A stretch of 64,000 nucleotides of DNA from an uncultured Nocardioides sp. (GCF_947488025.1 NZ_CANKYS010000011.1:1-64000); one strand, 5' to 3'; shown: positions 9,052-18,339, numbered from the stretch's first letter. Program-made: numbers and translations. Notes: generated by a model from the sequence alone, not told the origin.

Positions 9052-11394
9052 GTGAACCCCTCCCGCCCCGGTGTCGTGCCGCCGGTCGACGTGCTCGTAC
9101 GTCGGCTCACCGGCGCACCCGGACGCGAGGACCGGCTGCGACACCTGGAGGTGCTGCCGGCCCGCGAGGCGGTGCACGAGGACTGGCCCGCGTGGGTGCC
9201 CGACGACGTCCGCGGGGCCTTCGCCGCGCAGGGCGTGGCCCGGCCGTGGCGGCACCAGGTGGTGGCGGCCGACGCGGCCCACGCCGGCGACCACGTGATC
9301 GTCGCCACGGGCACGGCGTCGGGCAAGTCGCTGGCCTACCAGCTCCCCGCGCTGTCCGCGATCCGCGCCGCCCGCGGTCCGCGTGGCGAGCGGGGCGCGT
9401 CGGTGCTCTACCTCGCCCCGACCAAGGCGCTGGCCCACGACCAGCTCGCCGGACTGTCGTCGCTGGGGCTCGACGTACGCCTCGCGGCCCACGACGGCGA
9501 CAGCTCGCGCGAGGAGCGCGACTGGACCCGCGACTTCGGCGAGTACGTCCTCACCAACCCCGACATGCTCCACCGCTCCCTGCTGCCGTCGCACCACCGG
9601 TGGTCGCGCCTGCTCGGGTCACTCCAGTACGTCGTGGTCGACGAGTGCCACCACTACCGCGGCGTGTTCGGGGCGCACGTCTCCCACGTGCTGCGCCGGC
9701 TGCGACGCGTCTGCGCGATGTACGGCGCCCACCCGACCTTCGTGCTCGCCTCGGCCACGGTCGCGGAGCCGGAGGTCACCGCCGGCCGGCTGACCGGCCT
9801 CGACGTGGTCGCACTGACCCGTGACGACTCACCGCGCGGGGAGGTCTCGCTGCTGCTGTGGGAGCCCCCCTTCACCTCCCACGCCGGCGAGAACGGCGCG
9901 CCGGTGCGACGGGCCGCGTCGTCCGAGGTCGCCGACTTCCTCGCCGACCTGGTGGCCGAGGACGTGCGCACCCTGGCGTTCATCCGGTCGAGGCGGGGCG
10001 CGGAGCAGGTCGCCCTGTCGGCCGCCGAGCTGCTGGCCGAGGTCGACCCGTCGCTGCCCGGACGGATCGCGGCCTACCGCGGCGGCTACCTCCCCGAGGA
10101 GAGGCGGGCGCTGGAGGCCGCGCTGCGCCGAGGTGACCTGGTCGGGCTGGCCGCGACCAACGCGCTCGAGCTGGGCATCGACATCAGCGGGCTCGACGCC
10201 GTGCTCATCGCCGGCTTCCCCGGGACCCGTGCGGCGTTCTGGCAGCAGGTCGGCCGGGCCGGTCGCGGCGCCCAGGACGCGCTCGGCGTGCTGGTCGCCA
10301 AGGACGACCCGCTCGACACCTATCTCGTGACCCACCCCGACAAGCTGATCGGCGCACCCGTCGAGGCCTCGGTCTTCGACCCGTCGAACCCCCACGTGAT
10401 GGGACCGCACCTCTGCGCGGCGGCGCAGGAGCAACCGCTCACCGAGGCCGACCTTCCGCTCTTCGGGCCCACCGCCCGCGAGGTCGTCGACGAGCTGACG
10501 ACCCTCGGCCTGCTGCGGCGGCGCCCGCGCGGCTGGTTCTGGACCGACCGGAGCAGGGCGGCCGACCTGGCCGACATCCGGTCGGCGGGCGGGTCGCCCG
10601 TCCAGCTGGTCGAGGCCGGCACCGGCCGGGTCGTCGGCACGGTCGACGCCGGTGGTGCCCACAACCAGGCCCACCCCGGCGCGGTCTACGTGCACCAGGG
10701 CGAGACGTGGCTGGTCGAGGACCTCGACCTCGAGCACCACGTGGCGACCATGCGCCGCGACGAGCCGTCGTACTCCACCACCGCCCGCGAGGTCACCGAC
10801 ATCAGCATCGTCGAGACCCGCGAGCGCCGGTCGTGGGCCGGGTGCGAGCTCGCCCTGGGCGAGGTCGACGTCTCCCACCAGGTGGTCTCCTTCCTCAGGC
10901 GGCGCCAGCCCGGGGGCGAGGTGCTGTCGGAGGAGGCGCTCGACCTGCCGGAGCGGACCCTGCGCACGACGGCGGTGTGGTGGACGGTCCCCGACGACGT
11001 CGTGGCCGAGGCCGGGCTCGCCGCGCTCGACGTGCCGGGCGCGGCCCATGCCGCCGAGCACTGCTCGATCGGCCTGCTCCCGCTCTTCGCGACCTGCGAC
11101 CGCTGGGACATCGGCGGCGTCTCGACGGCCCGCCACGCCGACACCGGCGTGCTCACCGTGTTCGTGTACGACGGCCACCCGGGCGGGGCCGGCTTCTCCG
11201 AGCGAGGCTTCCGCACGGCCGTCGCCTGGCTCACCGCCACCCGCGAGGCGATCGCCAGCTGTGAGTGCGCCAGCGGCTGCCCGTCGTGCATCCAGTCGCC
11301 CAAGTGCGGCAACCAGAACAACCCGCTCGACAAGGCCGGCGCCATCTCCCTCCTCGACGCCCTCCTCTCGGGGGCACCGCACGAGGGTGGGTAG
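9052..11394 (+). CDS. DEAD/DEAH-box helicase with C-terminal DUF1998 Cys cluster (MrfA/YprA-like)
   Basis: 780 aa from GTG 9052. Superfamily 2 motifs run in order: Walker [10 protein letters not shown] (about residue 85), [10 protein letters not shown] (DECH, about 195), SATV, then the helicase C-terminal domain with [14 protein letters not shown] and QQVGRAGR. The C-terminus has the four-cysteine zinc site [10 protein letters not shown]...KCGN (about 738-755) that defines DUF1998 helicases. In Bacillus MrfA and relatives act in repair of mitomycin C-type DNA damage; that role here is inferred from family. The Rv3649 homologue lies near the same Tad genes in mycobacteria, supporting orthology. 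Confidence 0.9.
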   Translation: MNPSRPGVVPPVDVLVRRLTGAPGREDRLRHLEVLPAREAVHEDWPAWVPDDVRGAFAAQGVARPWRHQVVAADAAHAGDHVIVATGTASGKSLAYQLPALSAIRAARGPRGERGASVLYLAPTKALAHDQLAGLSSLGLDVRLAAHDGDSSREERDWTRDFGEYVLTNPDMLHRSLLPSHHRWSRLLGSLQYVVVDECHHYRGVFGAHVSHVLRRLRRVCAMYGAHPTFVLASATVAEPEVTAGRLTGLDVVALTRDDSPRGEVSLLLWEPPFTSHAGENGAPVRRAASSEVADFLADLVAEDVRTLAFIRSRRGAEQVALSAAELLAEVDPSLPGRIAAYRGGYLPEERRALEAALRRGDLVGLAATNALELGIDISGLDAVLIAGFPGTRAAFWQQVGRAGRGAQDALGVLVAKDDPLDTYLVTHPDKLIGAPVEASVFDPSNPHVMGPHLCAAAQEQPLTEADLPLFGPTAREVVDELTTLGLLRRRPRGWFWTDRSRAADLADIRSAGGSPVQLVEAGTGRVVGTVDAGGAHNQAHPGAVYVHQGETWLVEDLDLEHHVATMRRDEPSYSTTAREVTDISIVETRERRSWAGCELALGEVDVSHQVVSFLRRRQPGGEVLSEEALDLPERTLRTTAVWWTVPDDVVAEAGLAALDVPGAAHAAEHCSIGLLPLFATCDRWDIGGVSTARHADTGVLTVFVYDGHPGGAGFSERGFRTAVAWLTATREAIASCECASGCPSCIQSPKCGNQNNPLDKAGAISLLDALLSGAPHEGG

Positions 11395-11409
11395 GACTAG
11401 ATTCAGACC

Positions 11410-11715
11410 ATGGTGATCCTCGGTCTTGGCCTCATGATCCTCGGCGGCATCGCCGTGCTGTCCGCGCTCTTCGTCAGCGAGCCCGGGTCGGGCGGCGAGC
11501 TCCTCGGCTTCAGTGTCACCACCCTCGAGTCCTTCCTGGTCGGCGTGGCTGCGGGCGCGGCCATCCTGTGGGGCTTCGCGATCCTCAAGTGGGGCACCAG
11601 GCGGAGCCTGGCCCACCGCCGCGAGCGCAAGGAGCTCACCGAGCTCAACCAGAAGCTCGAGCGGGTTGAGGCCGAGCGCCGCACCGACGACCCCGAGAAC
11701 CGCGACACCGTCTGA
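11410..11715 (+). CDS. Small two-helix membrane protein with cytoplasmic coiled tail (LapA-like)
   Basis: 101 aa. It has two hydrophobic helices (about residues 2-22 and 38-58), then a basic and acidic coiled-coil-like tail (RRSLAHRRERKELTELNQKLERVE). The layout resembles LapA/DUF1049 proteins, but I cannot assign function. It starts 15 bases after the helicase stop and may be its operon partner; the ribosome site is weak. Confidence 0.65.
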   Translation: MVILGLGLMILGGIAVLSALFVSEPGSGGELLGFSVTTLESFLVGVAAGAAILWGFAILKWGTRRSLAHRRERKELTELNQKLERVEAERRTDDPENRDTV

Positions 11716-11723
11716 CCCGCTGG

Positions 11724-12086
11724 TCACCCGGGCCCCGCTCGCGCCTCGGCGCTCACCCTGACCTCCCGCCACGGGACGTCCGGGCCGTCCACGGAGACAG
11801 TGACCCGGACCGTCCGGCCGTCGGGGGTGCACGCGTCGAGCGCGGCCGCGTTGGCGCCGGCGACCCGGGCAGCGGCCGCGCACGCGTCGGCCGAGCCACG
11901 GACGCCCGCAAGCGCTGACGCTCCCCCGAGCGCGGCGAGGTCTGCCGCGGCCTGGGCCCGGCGCTGGGCCGTCACCAGGCCACCGACGGCAGCCAGGCCC
12001 ACCATCACGAACATGAGCACGCCCGCCATCGCCACCACGAGCACCGTCGCCGCTCCGCTCTCGCCGCGGGCCTCCCGGAACGTCAC
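11724..12086 (-). CDS. Rv3654c-family TadE-like secretion/pilus protein
   Basis: 120 aa. The N-terminus GESGAATVLVVAMAGVLMFVMVGLAAVGG is a pseudopilin-like hydrophobic helix following a short charged leader, with GES like the processed TadE/TadG proteins. The rest (RRAQAAADLAALGGASAL) is typical of the helicobase TadG/Rv3654c group. It is the last gene of the leftward Tad operon and overlaps the TadE gene by ATGA. Probably a minor pilin or assembly factor in the membrane. Confidence 0.78.
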   Translation of the reverse strand: MTFREARGESGAATVLVVAMAGVLMFVMVGLAAVGGLVTAQRRAQAAADLAALGGASALAGVRGSADACAAAARVAGANAAALDACTPDGRTVRVTVSVDGPDVPWREVRVSAEARAGPG

Positions 12087-12460
12087 GACTCCTCCACCGC
12101 CGCCACCGCGTCGGCCGTCACCGTCACGCCGGGCAGCGCGCCGAGCAGACCGCCAGGACCCCTGACCCGGGCGGTGGTCGTCACCACCACCTCGGCCTCG
12201 CCGACCTCGACCCGGACCCGCGCCCCCTTAGGGGCGATGCGCGTGGCCAGGCCCTGGGCCGAGGTGGCGTCGTCGCCGCGGGCGACCGCGCGTGCGGCCT
12301 CGCGGGAGGCGTCGATGACGCGCACCTGTGCGGCCCCGACGGCCAGCATCCACACCAGGCCGGCGGTGAGCGCGACGAGGAGCGGGATGCCGATCGCGAG
12401 CTCGGCGGTCGCCGCACCCGCCTCACCCCGGGACCGTCCCCCGCGAGGCCGCACGGACAT
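12083..12460 (-). CDS. TadE-family minor pilin
   Basis: 125 aa from the ATG at 12460. It has the TadE-type N-terminus GEAGAATAELAIGIPLLVALTAGLVWML: a Gly-Glu processing-like site, a Glu at +5-like position and a long hydrophobic helix. DASREAARAVARGD follows, typical of TadE. It shares one base (TGATG) with the DUF4244 gene upstream and four bases with the next gene. Expected to be a pseudopilin in the Tad machine. The much longer open frame upstream is a shadow of other genes. Confidence 0.82.
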   Translation of the reverse strand: MSVRPRGGRSRGEAGAATAELAIGIPLLVALTAGLVWMLAVGAAQVRVIDASREAARAVARGDDATSAQGLATRIAPKGARVRVEVGEAEVVVTTTARVRGPGGLLGALPGVTVTADAVAAVEES

Positions 12461-12684
12461 CAGCCGATGCCGAGCAGGCTCATGACGTGCTTGAACATCC
12501 GCTCCAGCAGCTGGTCGCCGAAGGCGCCGGTGAGCAGCGTGTAGAGCAGCCCGGCGAACCCGGCCCCGGCGGCGGTCCCCACGGCGTACTCCGCCGTCGT
12601 GATGCCGGCCTCCGGCTCCGACCGGCTGGACCTGCCGCCGGACCTGCCGGACCGGCTGCGTGAGAGGTGGTGCGTGAGCTTCAT
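12460..12684 (-). CDS. DUF4244 protein, Flp-pilin-like
   Basis: 74 aa. Residues 25-60 hold SEPEAGITTAEYAVGTAAGAGFAGLLYTLLTG, an Flp-pilin-like segment with the TTAEYA motif following a Gly-rich cleavage-like site, then a short amphipathic tail. DUF4244 proteins are found in actinobacterial Tad clusters and are the best candidate for the major pilin here, since no classical flp gene is seen. It lies between tadC and tadE with a 141-bp gap upstream. Confidence 0.8.
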   Translation of the reverse strand: MKLTHHLSRSRSGRSGGRSSRSEPEAGITTAEYAVGTAAGAGFAGLLYTLLTGAFGDQLLERMFKHVMSLLGIG

Positions 12685-12825
12685 CAGTTCCCCTGTCGTC
12701 GTGGGGCTCCCGATGAACCCCGACTGGCCTCCAGCCTGCGAGGGCCGCGGCCCGCCCGCACGACCGCGACGACGCGCCTGTGGAGGACACCCCGAACGAC
12801 AGCCCTGTGGACGCCCGGTGGCCAG

Positions 12826-13512
12826 TCACGGAGTCACCGAACCGAAGAGCGACGCCACGGTCGGCACGACGCCGAGCAGCATGAAGGCCGGGAGCAGGCA
12901 GGCGCCGAGCGGGACCGCAGCGGCCACCCCGATGCGGCGGGCGGCGTCCTCGGCGCGCGCGAGCGACTCCCGCTGCAGCTCGTCGGCGAGGCGTTCGACG
13001 CTCTGGACGACCGATGCCCCGGACACCTGCGAACGGACCATCGCCCGCGCCAGGGGCGCCAGCTCGGGATCGTCGACGACGGAGGTCCAGGCCTCGACGC
13101 CACCGGCTCCCCACCGGGACTGCTCCACGACCGGCACCAGCCGGTCGGCGGCCGGACCCGGGAGTGCGGCGCAGACCTGCGCCAGGCCGGACACCGGCTC
13201 GGAGCCGGCACGCAGGGTGGCGGCGAACAGGTCCACGAGGTGCGGCAGGGTCCGCTCCACATCCTCCCGCTCGCGGCGCGCCGACGGACCCTCGGCCGCG
13301 GCGAGCACCCTGCGGGCGACGAGGCCCGCCACCACCGCCACCACGGCGCCGACGACACCCCCGACGACGAGCCAGGCACCGATCGCGACGCCGCCCACCG
13401 CGAGCGGGCGCAGCCCGGGCACCGACGACGAGCGCCGGCGCGAGGTGCGGGGAGCCGACGGCAGCATGACCACGACCGCCAACGTCGCGCACGCCACGGC
13501 CACCCAGGTCAC
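12826..13512 (-). CDS. tadC: Type II secretion system F-family protein (TadC)
   Basis: 228 aa from GTG 13512, which overlaps the stop of the upstream tadB gene by four bases. The N-terminus has hydrophobic segments (ATLAVVVMLPSAP, AVGGVAIGAWLVVGGVVGAVVAVVAGLV). The middle is the cytoplasmic T2SSF domain (ERTLPHLVDLFAATLRAGSEPVSGL) and a C-terminal helix LGACLLPAFMLLGVVPTVAS follows. It is an inner-membrane platform component for pilus assembly. Corresponds in position to Rv3657c/3658c-type genes. Confidence 0.82.
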   Translation of the reverse strand: MTWVAVACATLAVVVMLPSAPRTSRRRSSSVPGLRPLAVGGVAIGAWLVVGGVVGAVVAVVAGLVARRVLAAAEGPSARREREDVERTLPHLVDLFAATLRAGSEPVSGLAQVCAALPGPAADRLVPVVEQSRWGAGGVEAWTSVVDDPELAPLARAMVRSQVSGASVVQSVERLADELQRESLARAEDAARRIGVAAAVPLGACLLPAFMLLGVVPTVASLFGSVTP

Positions 13513-14198
13513 GGCGCCGCCGCCCGGTCCGCGAGCCGCTCGATCCACCACAGGCCGAGGCCGACGAGTGCCAGGCCGACGACACCGCAGGCCCACCCGA
13601 CGGGTGTCGTCAGGAGGAACGACCACGGGTCGGACCCGGCACCGGACCCCATGAGGAGCACGGCGACGGGCAGGCAGGCCACGAGCCGCGCGGTCGAGCG
13701 GGCCGACGCCAGCTCGGAGTCGACGAGACGTCGCGTGCGCCGTCGGGCACGGAGCCCGGCCGCCGTGCGTTCGAGTGCCGCGGCGAGACCGTGGCCGGAG
13801 TGCTGCGCCACCTGCCACGCGCCGGCCACCCAGCGGAGGTCGGCCGCTCCCCGTCTCTCGGCTGCCAGCCGGCGCATCGCCTCGGGGACGTCGGAGCCCA
13901 GCCGCATCGCCTCGACGACCGGGAGCAGCGGCGGCCACCTCTCGGCCCCGGCGGCGAGGGCGGCCTCGGGCGGACGCCCCGCCGCGAGGTCCGCGGCCAG
14001 CAGGTCGCACACCTCCAGCACGGCCGCCTGGTCGGCCGCGGCACGCCTGCGCCGGGCCACGATCGGGACCGGCGGGGACCAGCGCCGTGGTGGCGGTCCC
14101 CCACGTCCTCTGACGAGTGGCCCCAGGGCAGGCCCCACCCCCGGCAACACCACCGCGACGGCGCCACCAATCAGCAGCGCGGCGAGCCATCCGGTCAC
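13509..14198 (-). CDS. tadB: Type II secretion system F-family protein (TadB)
   Basis: 229 aa. N-terminal hydrophobic helix (WLAALLIGGAVAVVLPGVGPALGPL), a central cytoplasmic T2SSF domain with EVCDLLAADLAAGRPPEAAL and WQVAQHSGHGLAAAL, and two C-terminal hydrophobic helices (LVACLPVAVLLMGSG, VGWACGVVGLALVGLGLW). Together with TadC it forms the membrane platform driven by TadA. ATGA overlaps join it to tadA upstream and tadC downstream, indicating tight translational coupling. Confidence 0.82.
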   Translation of the reverse strand: MTGWLAALLIGGAVAVVLPGVGPALGPLVRGRGGPPPRRWSPPVPIVARRRRAAADQAAVLEVCDLLAADLAAGRPPEAALAAGAERWPPLLPVVEAMRLGSDVPEAMRRLAAERRGAADLRWVAGAWQVAQHSGHGLAAALERTAAGLRARRRTRRLVDSELASARSTARLVACLPVAVLLMGSGAGSDPWSFLLTTPVGWACGVVGLALVGLGLWWIERLADRAAAP

Positions 14199-15358
14199 CA
14201 GGCCACCGACCCGAGCCGGGCGGCGAGAGCGCCGGCGGCAGGACCACGTACGACGCGGTCGGCCTCGAACGTCGCGGCGGTGCGGAGGGCGACGTGGCCG
14301 GACCCGTCACGCTCGGGCACCCCGAGCTCCAGCACGCGACGGCGCCCGTCCCGCCCCCGACCGAGGTGGATCACGACGTCGAGCGCCGAGGCGAGCTGGC
14401 TGTGCGCCGCCGACCGCGGCAGACCGGCGGCGAGGGACAGTGCCTCGACCCGCGCGGGGACGTCGGCGGCCGAATTGGCATGGAGCGTGCCGCACCCTCC
14501 GCCGTGCCCGGTGTTGAGCGCGGCCAGCAGGTCGACCACCTCGGCGCCGCGCACCTCGCCGACCACCAGCCGGTCGGGGCGCATCCGCAGCGCCTGCCGC
14601 ACCAGCACCTGCAGGGAGATCTCCCCGGCACCCTCGATGTTGGCCGGTCGGCCCTCCAGAGCGACGACGTGGGGGTGGTCGGGCCGGAGCTCGCTGGCGT
14701 CCTCGACCAGGACGATGCGCTCGCCGGGGTCGACGAGCGACAGCAGCGCGGAGAGCACCGACGTCTTGCCGGTGCCGGTGCCGCCGGTGACGAGGAAGGC
14801 GCAGCGCGAGTCGACGATCTCCTCCAGCAGGAACGCACCGTCCGGCGGCACCGCTCCTGCCGTCACCAGCTCGGGCAGCGTCCACACGCGGCCGCGCGGG
14901 ACCCGCAGGGACAGCACGGTGCCCGACCGGGCCACCGGCGCCAGCACGGCGTGGAAGCGCGTGCCGTCGGGGAGGCGTACGTCGGCGTGCGGGGTCGCGT
15001 CGTCCAGGCGCCGCCCGGCCGAGGCGGCCAGCCGCTGGGCGAGGCGGCGCACCGCGGCGTCGTCGGGGAACGACACCGGTGCGCGCTCGAGCCCGCCGCC
15101 GCGGTCGATCCAGACCTCGTCGGGCCCGTTGACGAGCACGTCGGTGACGTCGGGCAACCGGAGCAGGTCCTCGAGCGGTCCGGCCCCGAGCACGTCGCGA
15201 CGGAGCAGGTCGTGCACGGCGAGCACGGTCGCGTCGCCCACGGGGGACCCCGAGGCTCGCAGGGCCTCGGCCACCCGGTGCGGGGTCAGCTCGCCGGCCG
15301 AGCCCGCCAGCCGGCGGCGTACGTCGTCGAGCACCGCGCTCGGGACCGGGGTGCTCAT
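14195..15358 (-). CDS. tadA: TadA/CpaF-family secretion ATPase
   Basis: 387 aa from the ATG at 15358 (MSTPVPSAV). It has the T4SS/T2SS ATPase layout: an N-terminal domain ending in VTDVLVNGPDEVWIDR, Walker A VTGGTGTGKTS near residue 190, the Asp-box region IVLVEDASELRPDHPHVVALEGR, Walker B-like MRPDRLVVGEVRGAEVVDLLAALNTGH, and a His box GTLHANS. It powers pilin export and assembly in the Tad pilus. The long frame upstream of this start overlaps ssd and is not used. Confidence 0.9.
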   Translation of the reverse strand: MSTPVPSAVLDDVRRRLAGSAGELTPHRVAEALRASGSPVGDATVLAVHDLLRRDVLGAGPLEDLLRLPDVTDVLVNGPDEVWIDRGGGLERAPVSFPDDAAVRRLAQRLAASAGRRLDDATPHADVRLPDGTRFHAVLAPVARSGTVLSLRVPRGRVWTLPELVTAGAVPPDGAFLLEEIVDSRCAFLVTGGTGTGKTSVLSALLSLVDPGERIVLVEDASELRPDHPHVVALEGRPANIEGAGEISLQVLVRQALRMRPDRLVVGEVRGAEVVDLLAALNTGHGGGCGTLHANSAADVPARVEALSLAAGLPRSAAHSQLASALDVVIHLGRGRDGRRRVLELGVPERDGSGHVALRTAATFEADRVVRGPAAGALAARLGSVAW

Positions 15359-16368
15359 GCCGCGTCCGCCAGGAGGGCGCGGGCGACGCGGGCGAGCGGG
15401 CCCCGGGCGGCCAGCGGGCCGAGGCCACGGTCGACCGATGCCGCCACGCCGCGCTGGTCGGCCACCGCGGCCACGACCGGCAGGCCCGTCACCCGCTGGG
15501 CGTCGGCGTCGCTGAGGCTGCCCGGACGCAGCACCAGCCCGGCCCGGCCGTCGCGGCCGAGGTCGGCGACCAGGCGCGCGGCCGCCGCCAGGCCCGGCAC
15601 CGTCGCGGGGGTCACCACCAGCAGGTCGTCGCACCGGTCGACCAGCTCGGCCAGCAGCGGACCGCCCTGGCGCGCGAGGTCGACGACGACGAGGTCGTGG
15701 CCGAGCACCGCGGCCGGGAGGACCCGCCGAGCCGCCGTCAGGTCGAGCCGGCGGCGCAGGCCCGACCAGGTGAGGACGCCGAGGTGGTCGCGTCTCGGCA
15801 CGCCCTCGCGCAGGGCTCGGGCGCCGAGGCGACCTGCCGTCTCGGCGAGCGCCTCCCACCTGACGCCGGGCAGGTCCTCCATGCCGAGCAGCCGGTCGAG
15901 GCCGGGCCCGAGCGGGTCAGCGTCGACGACGAGCGTCGACGCCCGCGCCGCGTGCCACTGCGCCAGGGCGCACGCGAGCGTCGTGGCACCGGCGCCCCCG
16001 GCCCCGCCCACCACGCCGACGAGGCGGCCCGGGGAGGCCCGCTCACCGACGTCGGCGAGCTCGTCGGAGAGCCAGCCCGCACCCGCGGGCAGGTCGACGA
16101 CGGAGGCCGCGCCCAGCTCGACGGCGTGACGGAAAGCGGCGTCACCGACCCCGACCCCGACGACGTGGACACCCGCGCGTCTCGGCGGGGCCAGCTCGGC
16201 CAGCGCGGCTGCGAGGTCGTCGCCGACCAGCACGAGATCGGCCTCGCGCCAGGCGGCCAGGGAGAGGGAGGGCTCGGCGCAGACCTCTGCCCCGACCCCC
16301 GCCGCCGCACAGAGGGGGACGACCGAGTCGTGGACGGACGGGGACCGGGTGATCAGGAGGACGGGCAT
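15355..16368 (-). CDS. ssd: Ssd / CpaE-like septum-site or pilus localisation protein
   Basis: 337 aa from the ATG at 16368 (MPVLLITRSP). The N-terminal third is receiver-like (VLVGDDLAAALAELAPP). The rest is a MinD/ParA-like fold with GVVGGAGGAGATTLA in the P-loop position, lacking the usual Lys of a deviant Walker A, then TLVVDADPLGPGLDRLLG and LVVVDLARQGG. In mycobacteria the equivalent (Rv3660c) is named Ssd and affects division; in Caulobacter CpaE localises the pilus. First gene of the leftward Tad operon, coupled to tadA by a 4-base overlap. The missing Lys suggests little or no ATP hydrolysis (inference). Confidence 0.82.
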   Translation of the reverse strand: MPVLLITRSPSVHDSVVPLCAAAGVGAEVCAEPSLSLAAWREADLVLVGDDLAAALAELAPPRRAGVHVVGVGVGDAAFRHAVELGAASVVDLPAGAGWLSDELADVGERASPGRLVGVVGGAGGAGATTLACALAQWHAARASTLVVDADPLGPGLDRLLGMEDLPGVRWEALAETAGRLGARALREGVPRRDHLGVLTWSGLRRRLDLTAARRVLPAAVLGHDLVVVDLARQGGPLLAELVDRCDDLLVVTPATVPGLAAAARLVADLGRDGRAGLVLRPGSLSDADAQRVTGLPVVAAVADQRGVAASVDRGLGPLAARGPLARVARALLADAA

Positions 16369-16514
16369 GCCCCCGAGCGTCGACGCCGGCACCGACGCCT
16401 GGCAGCCCACCCGGGCGCAGCCTGTGGACGACGGTCGCCCGAGGCCACCTGTGGACACCTGCTGGCCCGGCGGAGCACCGGGGTCCGCATGACGAGGCCC
16501 CCTACGATGGCCGC

Positions 16515-17312
16515 ATGCCCCGCCCCCAAGCGGCCTTCTTCGACCTCGACAAGACGATCATCGCCAAGTCGAGCACGTTGGCGTTCAGCCGCGAGTTCCA
16601 GGCGGGCGGGCTCATCTCGCGGCGAGCCATGCTGCGCTCGGCGTACGCCCAGTTCGTCTTCTTCACCGGCGGCGCCGACCACGACCAGATGGACAAGATG
16701 CGCGAGTTCATGTCGCAGCTGTGCGCCGGCTGGGACGTGGCGACCGTCCGCGACATCGTCCACGAGACCCTCACCACGATCGTCGAGCCGCTGGTCTACG
16801 ACGAGGCGGTCACCCTGATCGAGGAGCACCGTGCGGCCGGGCGCGACATCGTCATCGTCTCGGCCTCGGGCGTCGAGGTGGTCGAGCCGATCGGCGAGAT
16901 GCTCGGCGCCGACCGGGTGATCGCGACGCGCATGGAGATCGCGGACGGGAAGTACACCGGCAACATCGACTACTACGCCTATGCCGAGGAGAAGGCCCGC
17001 GCGATCGAGCAACTCGCCGCGACCGCGGGCTACGACCTCGACGAGTGCTACGCCTACAGCGACTCGGTGACCGACGTCCACATGCTCGAGGTGGTGGGCC
17101 ACCCGTTCGCGGTGAACCCCGACCGGGAGCTGAGGCGCGTCGCGACGGCCAACGGGTGGCCGGTCCTGCTCTTCGTACGACCGGTGGCGCTGCGTCGTCG
17201 GCTCGTGGTGCCGGCGGCCCGCCCGACCCTCGCCGCGCTGGCCGTCGGAGGCGCCGTCGCTGCGGGCGGAATCCTCTGGTCGAACCGTCGCAAGCGGATC
17301 ACCGGCGCCTGA
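16515..17312 (+). CDS. HAD-IB family hydrolase (SerB/CicA-like phosphatase)
   Basis: 265 aa. HAD motif I FFDLDKTII (nucleophile Asp at about residue 10), motif II VIVSASG, a conserved Lys in EEKARAIEQL, and motif IV CYAYSDSVTDVHMLEVVG. The C-terminus ends with a hydrophobic helix (PTLAALAVGGAVAAGGILWS) and basic tail, so it may be membrane-tethered facing the cytoplasm. HAD-IB enzymes dephosphorylate phosphoserine or phospholipid-related substrates; the exact substrate is unknown. Divergent from ssd, as in mycobacterial Rv3661. Starts at the ATG in ATGGCCGCATGCCC, second ATG chosen by family fit. Confidence 0.86.
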   Translation: MPRPQAAFFDLDKTIIAKSSTLAFSREFQAGGLISRRAMLRSAYAQFVFFTGGADHDQMDKMREFMSQLCAGWDVATVRDIVHETLTTIVEPLVYDEAVTLIEEHRAAGRDIVIVSASGVEVVEPIGEMLGADRVIATRMEIADGKYTGNIDYYAYAEEKARAIEQLAATAGYDLDECYAYSDSVTDVHMLEVVGHPFAVNPDRELRRVATANGWPVLLFVRPVALRRRLVVPAARPTLAALAVGGAVAAGGILWSNRRKRITGA

Positions 17313-17565
17313 GCGGAACCCATCGACGGCCCCCAAAGTCAACCCTTGAAGGTGCCCGTGGACCGGGATAGAACTGAAGCAGAACTCCAGAGCAACACGT
17401 GATCCGGGTACCCACGCGGCGATCAACCCATCCGATGGGGTGCTGGCCGATCGGGATCTGCCCGAGGCAGCAATTAGACAATGCACGCTTGGTAGCCAGG
17501 CATCACGTGTCAGCGGCGGCACCCGATCCACGTGAGCGGGTGCCGCTCGCACGTGCTGGTGGCGG
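17313..17565. other. 253-bp non-coding gap with hairpins, possible structured RNA
   Basis: No convincing reading frame. Base composition is visibly less GC-rich than neighbours at 17360-17510 (for example AGCAATTAGACAATGC). Local hairpins are seen: ACCCATCCGATGGGGT near 17426-17441 and TCGGG-ATCTG-CCCGA near 17449-17465. A 10-base-pair stem (17516-17525 with 17537-17546) may terminate either convergent gene. It could hold a small RNA, but no known family could be assigned. Confidence 0.35.
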
Positions 17566-18282
17566 CTACCCCCGCAGCGGCGAGGCCTCGGCCCCCGCGC
17601 TAAAGGCCTCAGCCCCGTAGAGCGCCCAGGCGTGGACCCCGCTGGGCCCGCCGTCGCGGTAGGCGCGCAGGTTGGACTCGTACGCCGCCCGGTGGGCCAG
17701 GTGCCCGGCCTCCGGCACGACGAGCGACTTGGCGTCGACGCCGCGCGAGACCAGCACCAGGCGCTCCAGCGCCCGGGCCACGATGCCGTTGTGCGAGGCG
17801 AACGGCGCTGCGCTCGCCACGTCGGCGTGGGCGACCGCGGCGACCAGGAGGGCCGGCGCCTCGGTGCCGGAGAGCAGCAGCTCGGCCACCCCGCGCAACC
17901 GGTCGGCCGACGCGGCGTCGCGCGGGCGCCCGAGCTCGTCGGGCGCGAGCGCCGAGGCCCCCACGACGGCGTGCAGGCGCGCGATGGCCTGCAGCGGGGC
18001 GGTCTTGAGCAGCGGTGCGAGCGCCAGCATCGAGGCGGACAACCGGACGGCGTCGGCCGCGATCTCGTCGACCTCGCCCGCCCGCACCTGCTCCAGCGTG
18101 GCCGTCGACCCCTCGAGCACGGCGCTCGCGTGGGCGCCGCGCAGCAGGGACTCCGCGGTCAGCTCCGGCGACGTACGCCGCAGGCCGCGGTCGCGCAGCA
18201 TCACGTCGATCCCGTCGCGGGTGCCGGCGTAGGACGAGCGGACCCCTTCGAGGTCGGTGAGCCAGGCGAGCGGGTCGGTCAT
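17566..18282 (-). CDS. Fic-like domain protein with degenerate catalytic motif
   Basis: 238 aa, all-helical. VLEGSTATLEQVRAG resembles the inhibitory-helix/N-terminal region of Fic proteins. VASAAPFASHNGIVARALERLVLV lines up with the Fic signature HPFxxGNGRxxR, but the catalytic His is Ala and the second Gly-Asn-Gly is altered to HNG. So it keeps the fold but probably lacks standard AMP-transfer chemistry. A homologue occupies the same place next to the HAD gene in mycobacteria (Rv3662c). Function unknown; the start is the ATG at 18282 (MTDPLAWLT). Confidence 0.65.
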   Translation of the reverse strand: MTDPLAWLTDLEGVRSSYAGTRDGIDVMLRDRGLRRTSPELTAESLLRGAHASAVLEGSTATLEQVRAGEVDEIAADAVRLSASMLALAPLLKTAPLQAIARLHAVVGASALAPDELGRPRDAASADRLRGVAELLLSGTEAPALLVAAVAHADVASAAPFASHNGIVARALERLVLVSRGVDAKSLVVPEAGHLAHRAAYESNLRAYRDGGPSGVHAWALYGAEAFSAGAEASPLRG

Positions 18283-18339
18283 GGGGAGGACGGTAGTCGC
18301 GGCGACCGCCCCTCCCGCTCGCGGGATAGCCTGACGCCG

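Noticed and set aside
16369..16514. 6C RNA (known between ssd and the HAD gene in mycobacteria)
   Set aside because: No paired hairpins with runs of six C in the loops were found in this 146-bp gap.
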